Position numbers and translations under genes: made by a program
Source: Branchinecta lynchi
Lineage: Eukaryota; Arthropoda; Branchiopoda; Anostraca; Branchinectidae
Direction: 5' to 3'
Length of the DNA: 64,000 bases
NCBI GenBank assembly: GCA_023053575.1
Contig: JAKZAP010000013.1
Coordinates: 18,757,689 to 18,821,688 of the forward strand
Part shown: positions 44,844 to 56,042 of the stretch, piece by piece
Layout of the letters: each line of letters opens with the position of its first letter
How positions within the stretch are numbered: position 1 is the first letter of the stretch
Notes under the pieces: model-generated
What the model was told of the DNA's origin: nothing
What the model saw: only the letters and a program-made list of their open reading frames with translations
Databases searched by the model: none

Positions 44844-45534
44844 CCATGTCTGATCCATGCCGTGAGGCATGGGGGGATTAACAGAAACTAGTCTGCTTGG
44901 AAGCGCTGAATAGGAATATGGCGAATTGTACCCGTGTTCTTCAAAACTGTGCTAACTACATTTTCATAATTTTTGGGTCCAGTTTTGTGTTTGCCATCTG
45001 CACGAAGAAAGTAGTAACTCAGAAAATTAAAACTAATCTACCTGTTAGATGGTGCTCATGTCGTCATCTAACACTTAGCACAATTCAAGAATACCAAATG
45101 GACTATGTTTTATCCAATCTATAGTATAAAATAGAATAAATAAAATAATAATAATAATAGCCAAGAATATAAGGATTTTGGAACCAGGCGGAAAATTACA
45201 GTATAAATTTCGCAAACTATTTTATTTATTCTATTTCGTCACTTCGGTTTATTCTCGCGACATGTCGGCTTTTCTTGGAAAGATCCCCTTCAAGCTCAAT
45301 CTAGAAACCCGAACATACGACTTTGAGTTAATGGAGTTAAGCCCTGGTTCGCCTATTCGGTTCCATATCGCACGCCGTCTTGTGAAAAACCTTCACTGAA
45401 TAGCGACAAAGTAACATGCATGACTTCCTTCCTCTCGGTGTTTCATTTTTTTTAGCACGAGCATTCTTAACAGATTGGAAGCGTTGAATGTAACAGAAAA
45501 TAAGACATTACTATAAATACTCCCTCAGCCCAAG
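44844..45534. other. No clear gene
   Basis: A frame at 44897-45124 ends just before AATAAATAAAATAATAATAATA (45138-45160), which resembles a LINE tail. The protein is not recognised. ORF 45178-45399 is also unrecognised. Confidence 0.35.
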
Positions 45535-45660
45535 CTGACTGCATATCAGATTATTTTGATAATGCAAAACGGAAGCTCCTCTTCAGGACCCTTGCCAAGA
45601 AGGGCCGAAATATAGCTCCAATAAAATTCAGCTGACGTATCCGTTTTGCTCTATCAAAAA
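45535..45660 (+). repeat. Family C copy with inverted CTGA box
   Basis: CAGCCCAAGCTGAC opens the copy. GCAAAACG (45563-45570) and CGTTTTGC (45641-45648) can pair perfectly around the core. The core reads CTCTTCAGGACCC where other copies read CTGAAGAGGACCC; CTCTTCAG is the exact inverse of CTGAAGAG. CTTGCCAAGAAGGGCC, GAAATATAG and GACGTATCC follow. Confidence 0.65.
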
Positions 45661-45938
45661 GACATTACTTCTTCTATTGTTTGAGCTTTAAAGTAGAACT
45701 GGACACAGATACTATTCCATAATTTTCCTTCTCAACAACTAGCCGCCCATGGTAGTGTTTCCTTTCAAATACTTTTTTACTTCAGCCGAATTTAATATTT
45801 CTATAGAGAGAATTTCACAATTAAGCCCACCGACAGCGCCGCTTCTGATTCGTTCAGCCACAAACCAATCAGAGACAATAATTACTGGCGAAGTTAATCA
45901 GGATTGTACGTAATGATAATCGTTATCACAGTGTTGAG

Positions 45939-46264
45939 TAGTGTTGCCAGATTGGCGGATTTTACGCCAAACTGGCGGATTTTGTCGCAGACTGGCGTAA
46001 ATATTTTTGCAACTTGCGTGTTAAACCGTGGCTGTTTTTCTTTTTAACTGGTTGATTTTTTGGCGTGATGTCAAAAATTTACTATCTATGACTGTTTTTC
46101 AGAAAACTCGACAGTTCTATGTCGTTTTAATCGTAACGACCGCAGTCCGGAAAATTTTAGGGTTCTGTGTTGATAGTCATTGAGTTTTTGAGAGGTGTAG
46201 ATTTTTCTGGCATATTTTTCAGAGGCCGCGGCTTATTTTTTTCTACCACAATCTGGCAACACTG
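45939..46264. mobile_element. hAT-like MITE, 326 bp
   Basis: The left end TAGTGTTGCCAGATTGG and right end CAATCTGGCAACACTG are inverted repeats. The flanks GTGTTGAG and TTGGCGAG agree at 5 of 8 positions, consistent with an old 8-bp duplication. Inside, ATTGGCGGATTTTACG and ACTGGCGGATTTTGTCG are a short direct repeat. Confidence 0.7.
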
Positions 46265-47596
46265 TTGGCGAGGCACTGGGAGACTTAAAGCCGATTGTTA
46301 GAAATTTCAACGAAAACTACCTACTTAGCTGAAATGAGAGGCGGTAGAAACCCTACCAAATTAATAACATCCGGCTGTATTGGTGAGATATCTCGCACTC
46401 TCATCCCTAATCATACGATGAACGGCGTGACTAGCAGTTCGGAATCGTTACAAGGCGCACCGTTGCCTATTTAATGTGCATACAAAATCGAAGATGGGAA
46501 GAACCCCAAAGCGCTGAACATCAGGAAGCTATGGGGTGGCATCGTAAAATGGAAAACTTGCAAATATCATATACCTGGAGGTGCTAATGAGCAGCTCAAC
46601 GGCAAATCACATTTATGCCGAGCTCGTGCCAATATTCCGACTTAAGAGTAAGGATGGCCCTTGTTACTATTTCTCAGCCACTACGCCAAGCAACCGTTTT
46701 CCGTAAATCTTCAGCGGGTGCTTCTCACGTACAGGTTGCATACCGTGTGCTTTACGTAATGGGATTGCACCCTACCCAACGAAAATAGATCTTCACCAAC
46801 ACTAGCAGTATGGGTCAGCAAAAAACAAGATTCCGACCTGAAAGCTTTTCTGACAACATGTAACGTTCTCTTGCACCGGCGAATAAACTTACTTTGACAT
46901 CACTAATTTAATAAGTCTGGAAACCTTAGAAATGTATCTACTAAAACGAGAACGCTAAGGAAAATGTCACAAAAATGTCCTTGTCCATGCCTGGACAGAA
47001 AGAGACTAAAGCATAAGCACGAAAACAGCCACTTGTTGGAATTCTACCTTTAATGCCGAAGTGTTTCCCCCTAAAGAAAAATGCCCACGAATTTACCATT
47101 TTGCTAGGTGTGGCAAAAAAGAGACACCTATCCCGAGTATCCAGGATCAGGAACATTCAGTTTCAAGGACGCGACCGACCATCGCTGAGGCACTAGTGAT
47201 TCCGCTAAATCCGGGCGGATTCCGTCAAACTCGAGCAAAACCGGAAACCACGACCGGAATAATCTTTCCGCACGCATTTCGTAGAAAGTTAACCATCATA
47301 AAGCTAACCTAACAGCAGTAGTGGAGGCGAATGAGGCGATATAGAGCGTATCCGCTGATTATAATTTTGGCTAACGTTAACCGCGTCGTTCGACAACAGC
47401 CGTACAATCGTCAGGAAGCCTTTTGCATGCTCTCTGGCAACCACGGCAGGCAAAACCCACCATACCGTTCCGTGGAACAGGGCGGAAACTCATCACAGCC
47501 TTCAGGGCGGCAAAGCGGAAAGACAGGAACAGAGGCGGATATGGGAACTAAGGCGCATAGCTGGCTGAAACCGAGCTCGGCAAGAACCTGTCTTAC
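46265..47596. other. No gene seen
   Basis: This interval holds unique-looking sequence. ORFs up to 83 codons lack recognisable domains or context. Confidence 0.4.
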
Positions 47597-47930
47597 TTAT
47601 AATACTAACGCAACTTACTTCCATAATCACTCCATATATTTGTAAACCCGGAGACCCCAATTTTATACGGTACATTCTTCCCCTCTGACAAAACCACGCT
47701 GATTTTCTCACTTGCCGTGTTTTGCTGTCGTCGATGTATATCACGCTGTTGATTGGTTGTCTCCGAAAATTTTTTCCATCAGAAAAACCAGGTATGTAAA
47801 TTGTTTCCCTGTTTTCGCTATAAGTCAATGGGTCTCGGAAATTCTTAAACAGCCAAAACCGTGGGTTATATGTTTTGAAAGCACAGCCTAGTTTTAAAGT
47901 ATTCAAATATTTTAAAATACTGTAAGTTGA
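47597..47930 (+). repeat. Family R dispersed repeat, copy 3
   Basis: CAACTTACTTCCATAATCAC, ACCCGGAGACCCC, TACATTCTTCCCCTC and TTAAACAGCCAAAACCGTGG follow the same order as at 26305-26645. The central part is diverged. Confidence 0.55.
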
Positions 47931-48094
47931 AGAGTAAATAGTGTGAGGGGTCCTTTAAGCCCACAAACTCGCAATCAGCAACGGAACACAGCATAACCCA
48001 CCACAGCCTATTGCGGATAAGAGAACAAGATGGTGAGGGACATTGGACCTCGAGCTGTAGGACAGAAAAGCGGGAACCCCATCGCTCTACAGAA

Positions 48095-48318
48095 GAGTGT
48101 TGTCAGTGATCATAGAATTCTGATATCAGCACAGGTTTGTGTTCTTCTAAAAGCGAGCCAGAATTCTGAAAGCGGTAAGACCAATAAAAAGCAAAAGCAT
48201 GCGATTGTGGTGCTGAAAAAGCGAGATTTCTCCAACCCAGTTGGTAAGGTCGCAGGTGCCAACGTCACAGGTTTTAGCGACCAAATGTCTCAAATCCGTC
48301 AAAGAGGTGGCAACACTG
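48095..48318. mobile_element. Possible hAT-like MITE
   Basis: The left end GAGTGTTGTCAGTG and right end GGTGGCAACACTG could be degenerate TIRs. The flanks CTACAGAA and CTACAAAG match at 6 of 8 positions. The AGCCAGAATTCTG phrase also occurs in the hAT-like copy at 38.67 kb. The overlapping 114-codon ORF (48030-48374) is therefore probably not a gene. Confidence 0.4.
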
Positions 48319-48328
48319 CTACAAAGCA

Positions 48329-49301
48329 AGAGCTAAAAGCTCATATGGCACTTGCAAGTTGGGCTAGAGGATGAAAGTGGGAATTTTTCAATTCTTAGGT
48401 TTATTGTAATCTTTTGAAAGTTGACTTAAACACTTGAGGCATGAATGATCACGAGCTCTTGGTGATCATAAAATGTATAGTTTGATAAAAAAAAAGATTT
48501 TTTCTTTACCTTCGTGGTGATGCTGCACACTTTCAGAGGGCTAAGAATGTATTTGTAAGCAAAACCCTTCAGGCACAAATGAGCATAAGCCCTTTGAGAT
48601 AATGAAAATGTATCTTTTGGTCAAAATTATTTCTTTCACTTTATGGTTAGGATGCGCATTTTAAGAGAGCTAAACATTCATTTGTAGCGCTCTTAAAGTG
48701 CTGCAAATCAATTGATCATTTCTGAGGCAGAAATGACCATGGGGCCTTGGGGATCACGAAAATATATCGTTTGCTCCAAACTATTTTTTGCCCTTTGCAG
48801 TTATAACATGCACTATAATATTTGATGGTGCAAAACGGATGAGTCAGCTATATTTTATTAGAATGATCAGATCAGGGAGCTGATTATGTCGAAGTTAATC
48901 CGGGCGGGTCCCTGATACACATTCCAAGTTTAATCGTCCTAGACCACCTGGTAGTACCTTAACTTTGGATTACCGGAATTCTGAACCCCTCCCCCACCCA
49001 CACACACAGTGCCCGGACCCAGTCTTGTTCTACAAATGATCTATCTCGGACTTTTGCTTGTTATTCACACCAAGTTTCGCCTCATTCCTCCACTCTAACC
49101 ATATTACAAGACTTCCGGTTCCTCCCTCCGCCCCCCCAACGTTCGTCGGATCCGTTCCGGACTGGAAATGGGGCACCTGAGACAAGAGGTCTTTCCAAAT
49201 ATTAAGTGTCAGTAAGATCCGATCACCCGTTCGAAAATTATACACACCTACGGAATTGCGATCAGTATATGACACTTGGCCGAAGGGCAAGTGCCATAAA
49301 A
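48329..49301 (+). repeat. Family A repeat, copy 1
   Basis: It starts AGAGCTAAAAGCTCATATGG then CACTTGCAAG and ends with a hairpin, ATATGACACTTGGCCGAAGG then GCAAGTGCCATAAAAA (49266-49301). The interior is a degenerate series of CAAGTTT...TCCGGAATTC...CCCCTCCCCCAC phrases. Only the start and end match other copies closely. Confidence 0.65.
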
Positions 49302-49495
49302 AGGCTTATACACCAGAAGTTTCTGCCGCTCTCTGTGACAACCAGGCTAATACTCCTTACTGAGGTACAGAGCAAAGTCCACCTGGCGTGTCTAGAGACA
49401 GGCCATTGTTCATTGCTTTTCTGCAATGGCTAAAACACTAACAATCATTCCAGCCTACATGAATAAGAAGAAACAGGGCATTGCCGCCCTGAAAC
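49251..49495. repeat. Direct duplication, first copy (second at 50471-50703)
   Basis: The segment from CGGAATTGCGATC through the terminal hairpin, AGAAGTTTCTGCCGCTCTCT, TGAGGTACAGAGCAAAGTCC and AAACAGGGCATTGCCGCC is repeated 1.22 kb downstream with few changes. It shows that the end of family A plus ~190 bp of flank were duplicated together. Confidence 0.9.
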
Positions 49496-50522
49496 AGGGC
49501 ATTGCCCCCCTACACACCTCCAGATTCCCCCTTCGTCCAAACCCCGCGATGGTTGGTTCGGGAAACTGACTACTTCCAAGTTAATCTTGTCGGCTCCATG
49601 ATATACCTGCGAAGTTTAACGTCCTAAAGCCCCCTTTACGCCCCCCACAGGACCCGAATCCGGTCCGGTTCTGTAACTGGTGTATCTGATCGGGGTCTCT
49701 GATATGGCTGCCAAGTTTCATCACCCTAGCCCACCTGGAAGTACCTCCGGAGCAGCGCAAGCCACAGTGCCCGAAGCGGACATGACTTAAAATGGGACAT
49801 CTGAGACATGACGTCTTTCATCAAGTTTCATTAAGATCCGATCACCCGTCCAAAAGTACACACATCAAGATTCCAGTTTCCCCCTACCTCCACTCCCCCA
49901 CGATGGTCGGATCCGGGAAACTGACTATCCAAGTGAATCTGATCTGGTCCCTGATATACCTGCCAAGTTTCATCGTCCTATCCCACCTGAAAATCCCTTA
50001 ATCCTAGATTACCGGAATTCAGAAACCCACCTCCAACTCCCCCCAAACCAATCAAATCTGGTCCAGCTCTGTCAATGATATAATTAGGGCTTGTGCTTGT
50101 TCTTGTCCCCCCCCCCCAAGTTCCATCCCGATCTCTCCACTCCAAGCGTGTCACACGAGTTGCGGTTCCCCCCTCCCACTCCCCCCATATTCATCGGATC
50201 CGGTCCGGTTCAAATGGGACATCTGAGACCCTAGGTTTTACCAAATATCAAGTTTCATTAAGATCCGATCTCCCGTTAAAAAGTTATGCATGCCACTAAA
50301 CTTCGGATTCTGGATTCGCCCCCCCCCCCCCCTCCCCAGGATGGTCGGATGGGGCAAGTGACTATTTCGAAGTTGGTCTGGTCGGATCCCTGATGGCCTG
50401 CCAAGTTACATCGTCGTAGGGCATCTGGCAGTAACCTAACTCGTAAGCGTGGGACCGACCGACAGACCGACGGAATTGCCATCGGTATATGACACTTGGC
50501 GGAAGGGCAAGTGCCATAAAAA
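49496..50522 (+). repeat. Family A repeat, copy 2 (tandem to copy 1)
   Basis: Direct phrases such as TCAAGTTTCATTAAGATCCG recur at 49820 and 50250, GCCAAGTTTCATC at 49705 and 49960, and CGGTCCGGTT blocks lie between them. It ends in the same hairpin at 50487-50520. C runs lie at 50109-50118 and 50319-50331. Confidence 0.75.
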
Positions 50523-50703
50523 GGCTTATATGCCAGAAGTTTCTGCCGCTCTCTGTGACAACCACGCTAATACTCCTTACTGAGGTACAGAGCGAAGTCC
50601 ACCTGGCGTGTCTAGAGACATTGTTCATTGCTTTTCTGCAATGGCTAAAACACTAACAATCAATCCAGCCTACATGAATAATAAGAAACAGGGCATTGCC
50701 GCA
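50471..50703. repeat. Direct duplication, second copy
   Basis: This matches 49251-49495. It lacks about 6 bp near CTAGAGACA (50616) relative to the first copy. Confidence 0.9.
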
Positions 50704-51485
50704 GAGGGGGCCGCCGAATGAACCCTTTCGAAATGATTACAAATATAAGTAACTGAGCTCAAGATCATAAGTCGATTTCTGCCACCTTCCGGGTGAATCA
50801 GCAGAATTTAGCCGACTCTGGAACAGCGAAAGCATTAAAATCAAAGATGACCACACACATCTCAGACCTGGCTTATGTGACTTGGCAACGGTGGGCCCCT
50901 CAAATGACAACCAAAACGGAGTCAGCAAAATGTACAACCAAAAAAACATTCTGTTCGGGACAAGAATAATAAGCAACAATAAATCAGATAGTAAAAGTAG
51001 TTGCCAAGGAATTAAAAGACGGATTGATGTCCGAGCGTGGGTGACCTGTTCCAGCAAACAGGTGACTAATACCAAATCACAGAGAGAAGCACGAAAATTC
51101 AGTTGGTCGGTCCCAAATCCATTACTAAACTGGTCCCAGAAAGAGAAAAGACGAATATTATTACATCGAAGAGACTGGAAATCATTTAAGCACTAGAGCA
51201 GAAGTCGACCCGACGTTTTGCTGACGAAACTGGCTAGACCAAATAACGAGTCGAACAACAAATTTCTGTCTTCTTTCTCCGAGAAACAGTCCTACCTCCC
51301 TCTTTTCTCTTTTTAATTCTGTTATTTTCTCCCTGTCATTTGTTCATTCTTAAATGGGAAGATCTGAAATTGTTTTAAGGGGGGATTAGACCCTGGACCG
51401 GCGTTCGGTATCAATGCATCGTTACCTATAGTACATACGCCTGGTTACTACGTTAGGCACCAGGAATGCTAGATTACTAGTCTAG
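50704..51485. other. Unrecognised ORF region
   Basis: An open frame at about 50882-51196 (105 codons) gives a hydrophilic peptide ending LLHRRDWKSFKH. A shorter hydrophobic frame lies opposite. Neither matches a family I know. The plus frame could be a remnant of the LINE-like ORF whose end lies at 51486-51659, but no continuous frame links them. Confidence 0.3.
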
Positions 51486-51800
51486 GCTGCCAAATACTAT
51501 GATAGGCATCAGGCACCAGGACCAGGCACCAATACCAAAGCTGATGCTTCAGTTAAAGATCCTCCCCTGGCAATTCAGCAGAAATTTGATAATTTTATAG
51601 CTAAAGCTAATAATATTCTGACTCTGAAGAATCTGTTTCCGTTTTTCAATAAAAGTTAATTGTTAAGTAAGTACAGTGTGTTTTTAAAGTACGTCAATTG
51701 TTATTTATTGTTTTGAAAGTTATTTGTGACAGTGTTTTTTAATTTATTTTAGTATTCCTCATTATATATTCTTTGAGGGAAATAAATAAATGAATGAATT
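51486..51800 (+). mobile_element. LINE-like ORF C-terminus and 3' end
   Basis: The frame from 51486 to a TAA at 51657-51659 reads ...YYDRHQAPGPGTNTK, then LAIQQKFDNFIAKANNIL and FPFFNKS. A ~120-bp UTR ends GGGAAATAAATAAATGAATG. Just upstream, TACTACGTTAGGCACCAGG and TACTATGATAGGCATCAGG are a coding-like direct repeat. The tail identifies a retrotransposon 3' end; the family is not recognised. Confidence 0.5.
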
Positions 51801-52021
51801 GGACGTTCCATACAAAATTTCCAAAATGATAGTACTCTATGTTTGGTTTCCCACTCGCAAACTAGCTAGATCTATCAGGTCGCTGAGACAACGAACATAG
51901 CGGCGAACTGCCGTACATATTTAGCCCTTTAACAGTCTAATTTCCCGTCATAATCATATATTATAATATTAATATAAGATATGTAGGAGTGGACGTAAAA
52001 TCAATTAGTGGGCTTACCGCT

Positions 52022-52440
52022 GTTTTCAGATTCAGATTCAGATATTCAGATTCAGATTTCAGATTCAGATAGATTCAGATATTTTTTTACTTCACCAAAA
52101 AAACACAACTACATTGTACAAAAAAACTCAGCAACCACATAAAAGACAAAAGTCCTGTGGGTGGCTGTATCTTCCAACCACCTTTTAACTTGAAATTATT
52201 CAATAAATAATGACATAAAAACTAATCTAATATATTTTCAAAGAAAGAAATGAAAAAAGAGGTAAAGAAAGAGAGAGAGAAAAAAAGAATATAGGAAAGA
52301 AAAATGATTTCCTCGTCACAACCTACCCACCGTCCCCCGTCTCACCTCCCCCCACCCCACCTCTTCACTCCCCGCCTCCCTACACCCAAGATTTATATTT
52401 CAAGATTTATAATGCATAAGCCGAATTGAAAAACAAAACT
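52022..52440 (-). mobile_element. LINE-like 3' end with (ATCTGA)n tail, minus strand
   Basis: Repeats of CAGATT at 52027-52083 form the tail when read on the minus strand, preceded by GTAAAAAAATATCTG. The adjoining sequence includes purine-rich (GAAAGAGAGAG) and C-rich stretches at 52255-52380. Coding sequence was not found. Confidence 0.4.
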
Positions 52441-52454
52441 TTAATTGAACTGAA

Positions 52455-52690
52455 ACAGGTGAATGCTAGCTAGAACGGAGCTTTTCACTCGAAAGCAAAA
52501 TTAAAGCTTGGCTGCACAACTTCAAATAGTCCTCTCTGACACACATTGTAGGCTTTGGCTACACTGTAGACAAGCGAAAATCATCCTTTTTTAGCCCCAA
52601 TTTTCACGAAGCTTTCCAAAATGTAAAGTCATATTCAGTCCAGACTTTTCGTAAGATCCGCGGAGGTCGGCCCTTAACATCTGTTCACGT
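52455..52690 (+). mobile_element. Family D fragment (right part)
   Basis: CTAGAACGGAGCTTTTCACT, CGAAAGCAAAATTAAAGC, AATAGTCCTCTCTGAC and AAGCTTTCCAAAATGTAA align with 9105-9310 of D copy 1. The terminal palindrome is missing. Confidence 0.7.
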
Positions 52691-53885
52691 CGTGACGTAC
52701 CTTCCGCAAGCTGATCACTGGCTACTGAAAAGCCGCGTTTGTATTGAGATTCAGATTTGCCGCGTATTAGTAGAATTTCGTATCGTGAGGATGGCCACAG
52801 ATATTCGGAACCTCATATCAGAGCAATTAGTGAAAAATAAGAAAAACGCCTTGACAAAATCGAAATAATGCAGTGTACTTTGTTAAATGATAGAAAAACA
52901 AACTGGCTTTTCAGTTAAACTTTAATTAAAATAACTAGGTATCTGAAGGATTCGAGTATTAATCAATTTACTACTGTCTCAAGTATATTGTGCTTCGATC
53001 ACATCGACTGTACAATTAAATGCTCCTTTGTCATCATTTATCAAACAACCGAAAGCCTTCAGAAAAAAACGAATGAAACTTGGGTAGTCTGTGAAGTACG
53101 TTGCACCTTAGTTTGCATACTAACATATAGCGGGAACTACATTTGGAAGTTGCAAAGACCATGTCTTCTCAATCTGCAGTACTTAAAACTTGCAGTACAT
53201 GAAGTTCTATTCAAGTACAAGTCACGTACTTAAAACTCAAGAACTACTTACGTACCTTTGTTGTCAGGTACTTAACAATTGACACATACATAAGTACAAA
53301 CTGTGGAAGCATTAGAAAAATAATACTTAAGTATAAATCTGAAATACTTCTCCCAACACTGTTTCCAACCCTCCTTAATCGTTAGTACTTCTTACCTCCC
53401 ATTTTTCGGTGTATGGTCGTTGGTCTCTAGATCTGAAATCTTGAGAGGGAGATTTTTTTTTTTAAACTAGGAAAGTTTAATAATAAAAATAAAAAAGTAG
53501 TACAGATCTGATCTACTTGTCTCAAAACTGCCTACCTCCAATTACAGCCTGATCTAGTGACTGACGTTCGTCATAAATCCATCGTTTACCTACACCACCT
53601 ACACTCGATTAATACGCTAGCCAAAAGGACTAACAGTCCAGAGCGCCGTCAAACAGTTCCAAAAGTCGGAGCACCGCGCAAGAACTAAACTGTGCAAAGT
53701 ATTATTCAACTCAATGAGGTGGAGGTGGAATTTTTCGTGACTGGTGAACAGAATACGTTGACTGATGAGAGCCTGGTTGACCTTTGTTTAACTGAGTGAA
53801 GAAGTTACGCGTAATATTAATTCCTTAATGAAGGGCTACATGCACGGAAGTTGGAACGGTGGTACGCGACCTTTTGGATCCCAAA
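52691..53885. other. No gene seen
   Basis: Around 53175-53290, GTACTTAAAACT and similar phrases recur several times in direct and inverse form, giving a small hairpin-prone patch. No coding evidence is visible. Confidence 0.4.
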
Positions 53886-53965
53886 CGAACAAGACCAAAG
53901 CTTTCGATGGGATCCCAACGATAGTGTTTATTAGACTTCTTCAAACCGACAGTCAGGTATTATGG
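53886..53965 (+). mobile_element. Family B left-end fragment
   Basis: GAACAAGACCAAAGCTTTCG, ATGGGATCCCAACG and AGACTTCTTCAAAC match the left ends at 5826 and 40485. The array and right end are absent. Confidence 0.65.
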
Positions 53966-54352
53966 GCTTAAGTCTTCACCTGTTCGCGTAAACACATTAT
54001 TTATCCCTCATCAGTCCCTTAACCGGTTGTTCAAAAAGTCAAATTTTCTTCGAAGAAACAACATGTAAATCTTCTAATTTTGTAAGAATTAAAAATCATT
54101 CCCATTGTTAATTTTTGTTTAAATCCCACATATATTTTAACTGAAACAAATCAAAATTTCAACGTCAAATCTTAATTTTACTTTATATTCATTATTTCAT
54201 ATATAGCCTACAGTTTTTGAAATGCTCGGTCTAAAGTACCTTCGTAAGGAATTTGTTTGCTGTTGTATTTTTGGGGCATTTTGTGAAGATCACCAAATCT
54301 TCTAATCTGGCGACAAAACTTCTGACAAAAATAAGAAAAAAATGAAAAAAAA
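53966..54352. other. No gene seen
   Basis: This interval holds AT-rich sequence between a B fragment and the tRNA-like sequence. Confidence 0.35.
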
Positions 54353-54424
54353 TATTCAGCCGGGATTTGAACCCAGGACCTTCTGCTTACAAGCCAGACG
54401 CACTACCATTTGAGCTACCGAGGG
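54353..54424 (-). tRNA. tRNA-Thr(UGU)-like sequence, minus strand
   Basis: On the minus strand the D arm is GCTC...GTGC, the anticodon loop CTTGTAA (TGT), and the T arm CTGGG-TTCAAAT-CCCGG. A T8 run follows the 3' end. The sequence GGTCCTGGGTTCAAATCCCG is identical to the copy at 15175-15247, and both have CAAGCCC upstream. The acceptor stem pairs in only four of seven positions and the anticodon stem has a mismatch. It is a tRNA pseudogene or SINE head, not a sound tRNA. Confidence 0.6.
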
Positions 54425-54501
54425 CTTGCAAATATAGTTTGTTTTCCTTCTGTTTTCCTTTTTTCAGAATATGCCGTTTCGTTGGATAGGCTGCAATCAA
54501 T

Positions 54502-54684
54502 CACGGCCATATCCAGGAGGTAGCCCCCCCCCCCCCCCCCCCCCCCGAAAATATAAAAGTAATCGTTTTTAATTATCTTATAATCTCTGGTCTTATATTC
54601 TTGGTTTACTATTAGGGATGGATTAGGTCCGATCCATAGGGAGACCCCCCACCCTCCCGAAATATATTCCTGGATTCGGCCCCG
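54502..54684. mobile_element. hAT-like MITE with 23-base C run
   Basis: The ends CACGGCCATATCCAGGAGG and TTCCTGGATTCGGCCCCG are inverted repeats like those of 55841-56034. A run of 23 C lies at 54524-54546 and a second C-rich patch near the right end. The flanks match at about 5 of 8 positions. Confidence 0.65.
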
Positions 54685-54689
54685 ACAGC

Positions 54690-55260
54690 AATCTCTAAAC
54701 AAGGCGTGCGGTTTATAGGCTCATGTGGTGGATATTTATGGAGTAAAAATCGCAAATTTCTGCTCAGCGCAGCGGATAATCCTCATTGGTCCTTATCATT
54801 ATCAGTTCTCTCTAACATGTAATACCAAGTTGGTGAAACGGGAACTTGAAGACAAGACTGTCTAACGATGACGCCCGACAGAGCAACCCGTTACGCCTCG
54901 AGTACATCTTATCCCCGCAAAATTACTGGCTGCTATCTCTATAAACAAGGCATGTAGTTTATAGGCTCATGCGGTCAAATTTATGGAATACAACCGCGGA
55001 TTAGCTCAGGGATGTGGCTCAGGCAGAACTGCTGCAAGTCCGAGTGCGAGACAAGTCCGAGTCCTTGAAAAAGGCACGTAATACCAAGTCCGAGTCCATC
55101 AGCTCTGGGCTGAGGCTCATTAGTTCTTACCATTATCGGTTCTTGTTAATTCATAATACCATGTTGCTGAAACGGTCCCTTGAAGACAGACTGTCTAATC
55201 ATCACGCCCGATAGAGCAACCTGTTACGCGTCGAGCACAGCTTATCCCGGCAAAAATCAG
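54690..55260. repeat. Local tandem duplication, ~245-bp unit
   Basis: CTCTAAACAAGGCGTGCGG at 54693 recurs as CTCTATAAACAAGGCATG at about 54937. Each is followed by TTTATAGGCTCATG, AGTTCTNNNTAA, AATACCA-GTTG, CTTGAAGACA-GACTGTCTAA and ACGCCCGA-AGAGCAACC. The second unit has an extra segment with ACAAGTCCGAGT repeats (55036-55100). Confidence 0.75.
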
Positions 55261-55840
55261 GCCTCATATCAGGAAGCAATCGGGAGGCTTCTCATACAAA
55301 TCAATACAGAAAGGGGGGAACGGCGCCCGCCTCCCCCTCCCGTGCTATATATAGGATCTAGCAACTTCGACGTTGGGGAAACAGGTGAGCATGGGTCGAT
55401 TCCCAGGTACTCCCGGTTCGGGAAAGACTTAGTCTCCCTCGCAGAAAGATCGAGAGAAGTACACTTTCCTATTGATTTCTGCAGGAGGTTTCTAATTGGG
55501 AAATTTGAGCTTAATGCAATGAGTTGGGAGTGATGGATCAGTTCTTTGCTCAACGGAAGTACACTTGACAGTAAATTTTCAAGAGGACGAATTTGCCAGT
55601 GACTAAGGGCGGCTTTACCCATGGAAACAAGGTCCCAAGAGGTTGAATAACATCACAGCAGAATGACAATCCAATTTGAACACAAATGTCTCCGAGCACT
55701 TTATGTCTATCGCATATTACGTGCACACACAAACCGATAAGATTAAGATAAGATAAGATAAAGTAAGACTGTAACAAGATTTCGCATGCAAAAATAGGAC
55801 ACTCTGGGGAACGGAGCGTGCCTTAAAGCTACGTGCACAT
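55261..55840. other. No clear gene
   Basis: ORFs on both strands at 55180-55622 overlap each other. A plus frame includes a DRATCYASSTAYPGKNQ stretch, but its start lies in the tandem duplication. AAGATAAGATAAGATAA at 55744-55760 is a short microsatellite. Confidence 0.4.
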
Positions 55841-56034
55841 CAGGCCCGTATCCAGGAATTTGTTTTGTGGGGAGTTGCCTTTCGGGGGGGGGGGGGAGGT
55901 TGTCTGCCGGTCGGACCAAAAAGTACAAAAAAGACATAATTCAGAGGAAAAAGCCTATAAAAATGAGTATTTTTGTATGTTTCGGGGGGGGGGAGGTCAA
56001 CCCCCTAACCCCACCCCCCCTGGATACGGCCTTG
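55841..56034. mobile_element. hAT-type MITE, 194 bp, perfect 8-bp TSD
   Basis: The ends CAGGCCCGTATCCAGG and CCTGGATACGGCCTTG are inverted repeats. GTGCACAT flanks exactly on both sides (55833-55840 and 56035-56042). The interior has two TTTCGGGGGGGG tracts and CCCCACCCCCCCTGG. The sibling copy is at 54502-54684. Confidence 0.9.
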
Positions 56035-56042
56035 GTGCACAT

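Noticed and set aside
48030..48374. 114-codon frame with Lys/Ser-rich peptide
   Set aside because: Most of it lies within a probable hAT-like MITE and its end is the start of family A. No splice or promoter evidence is visible.
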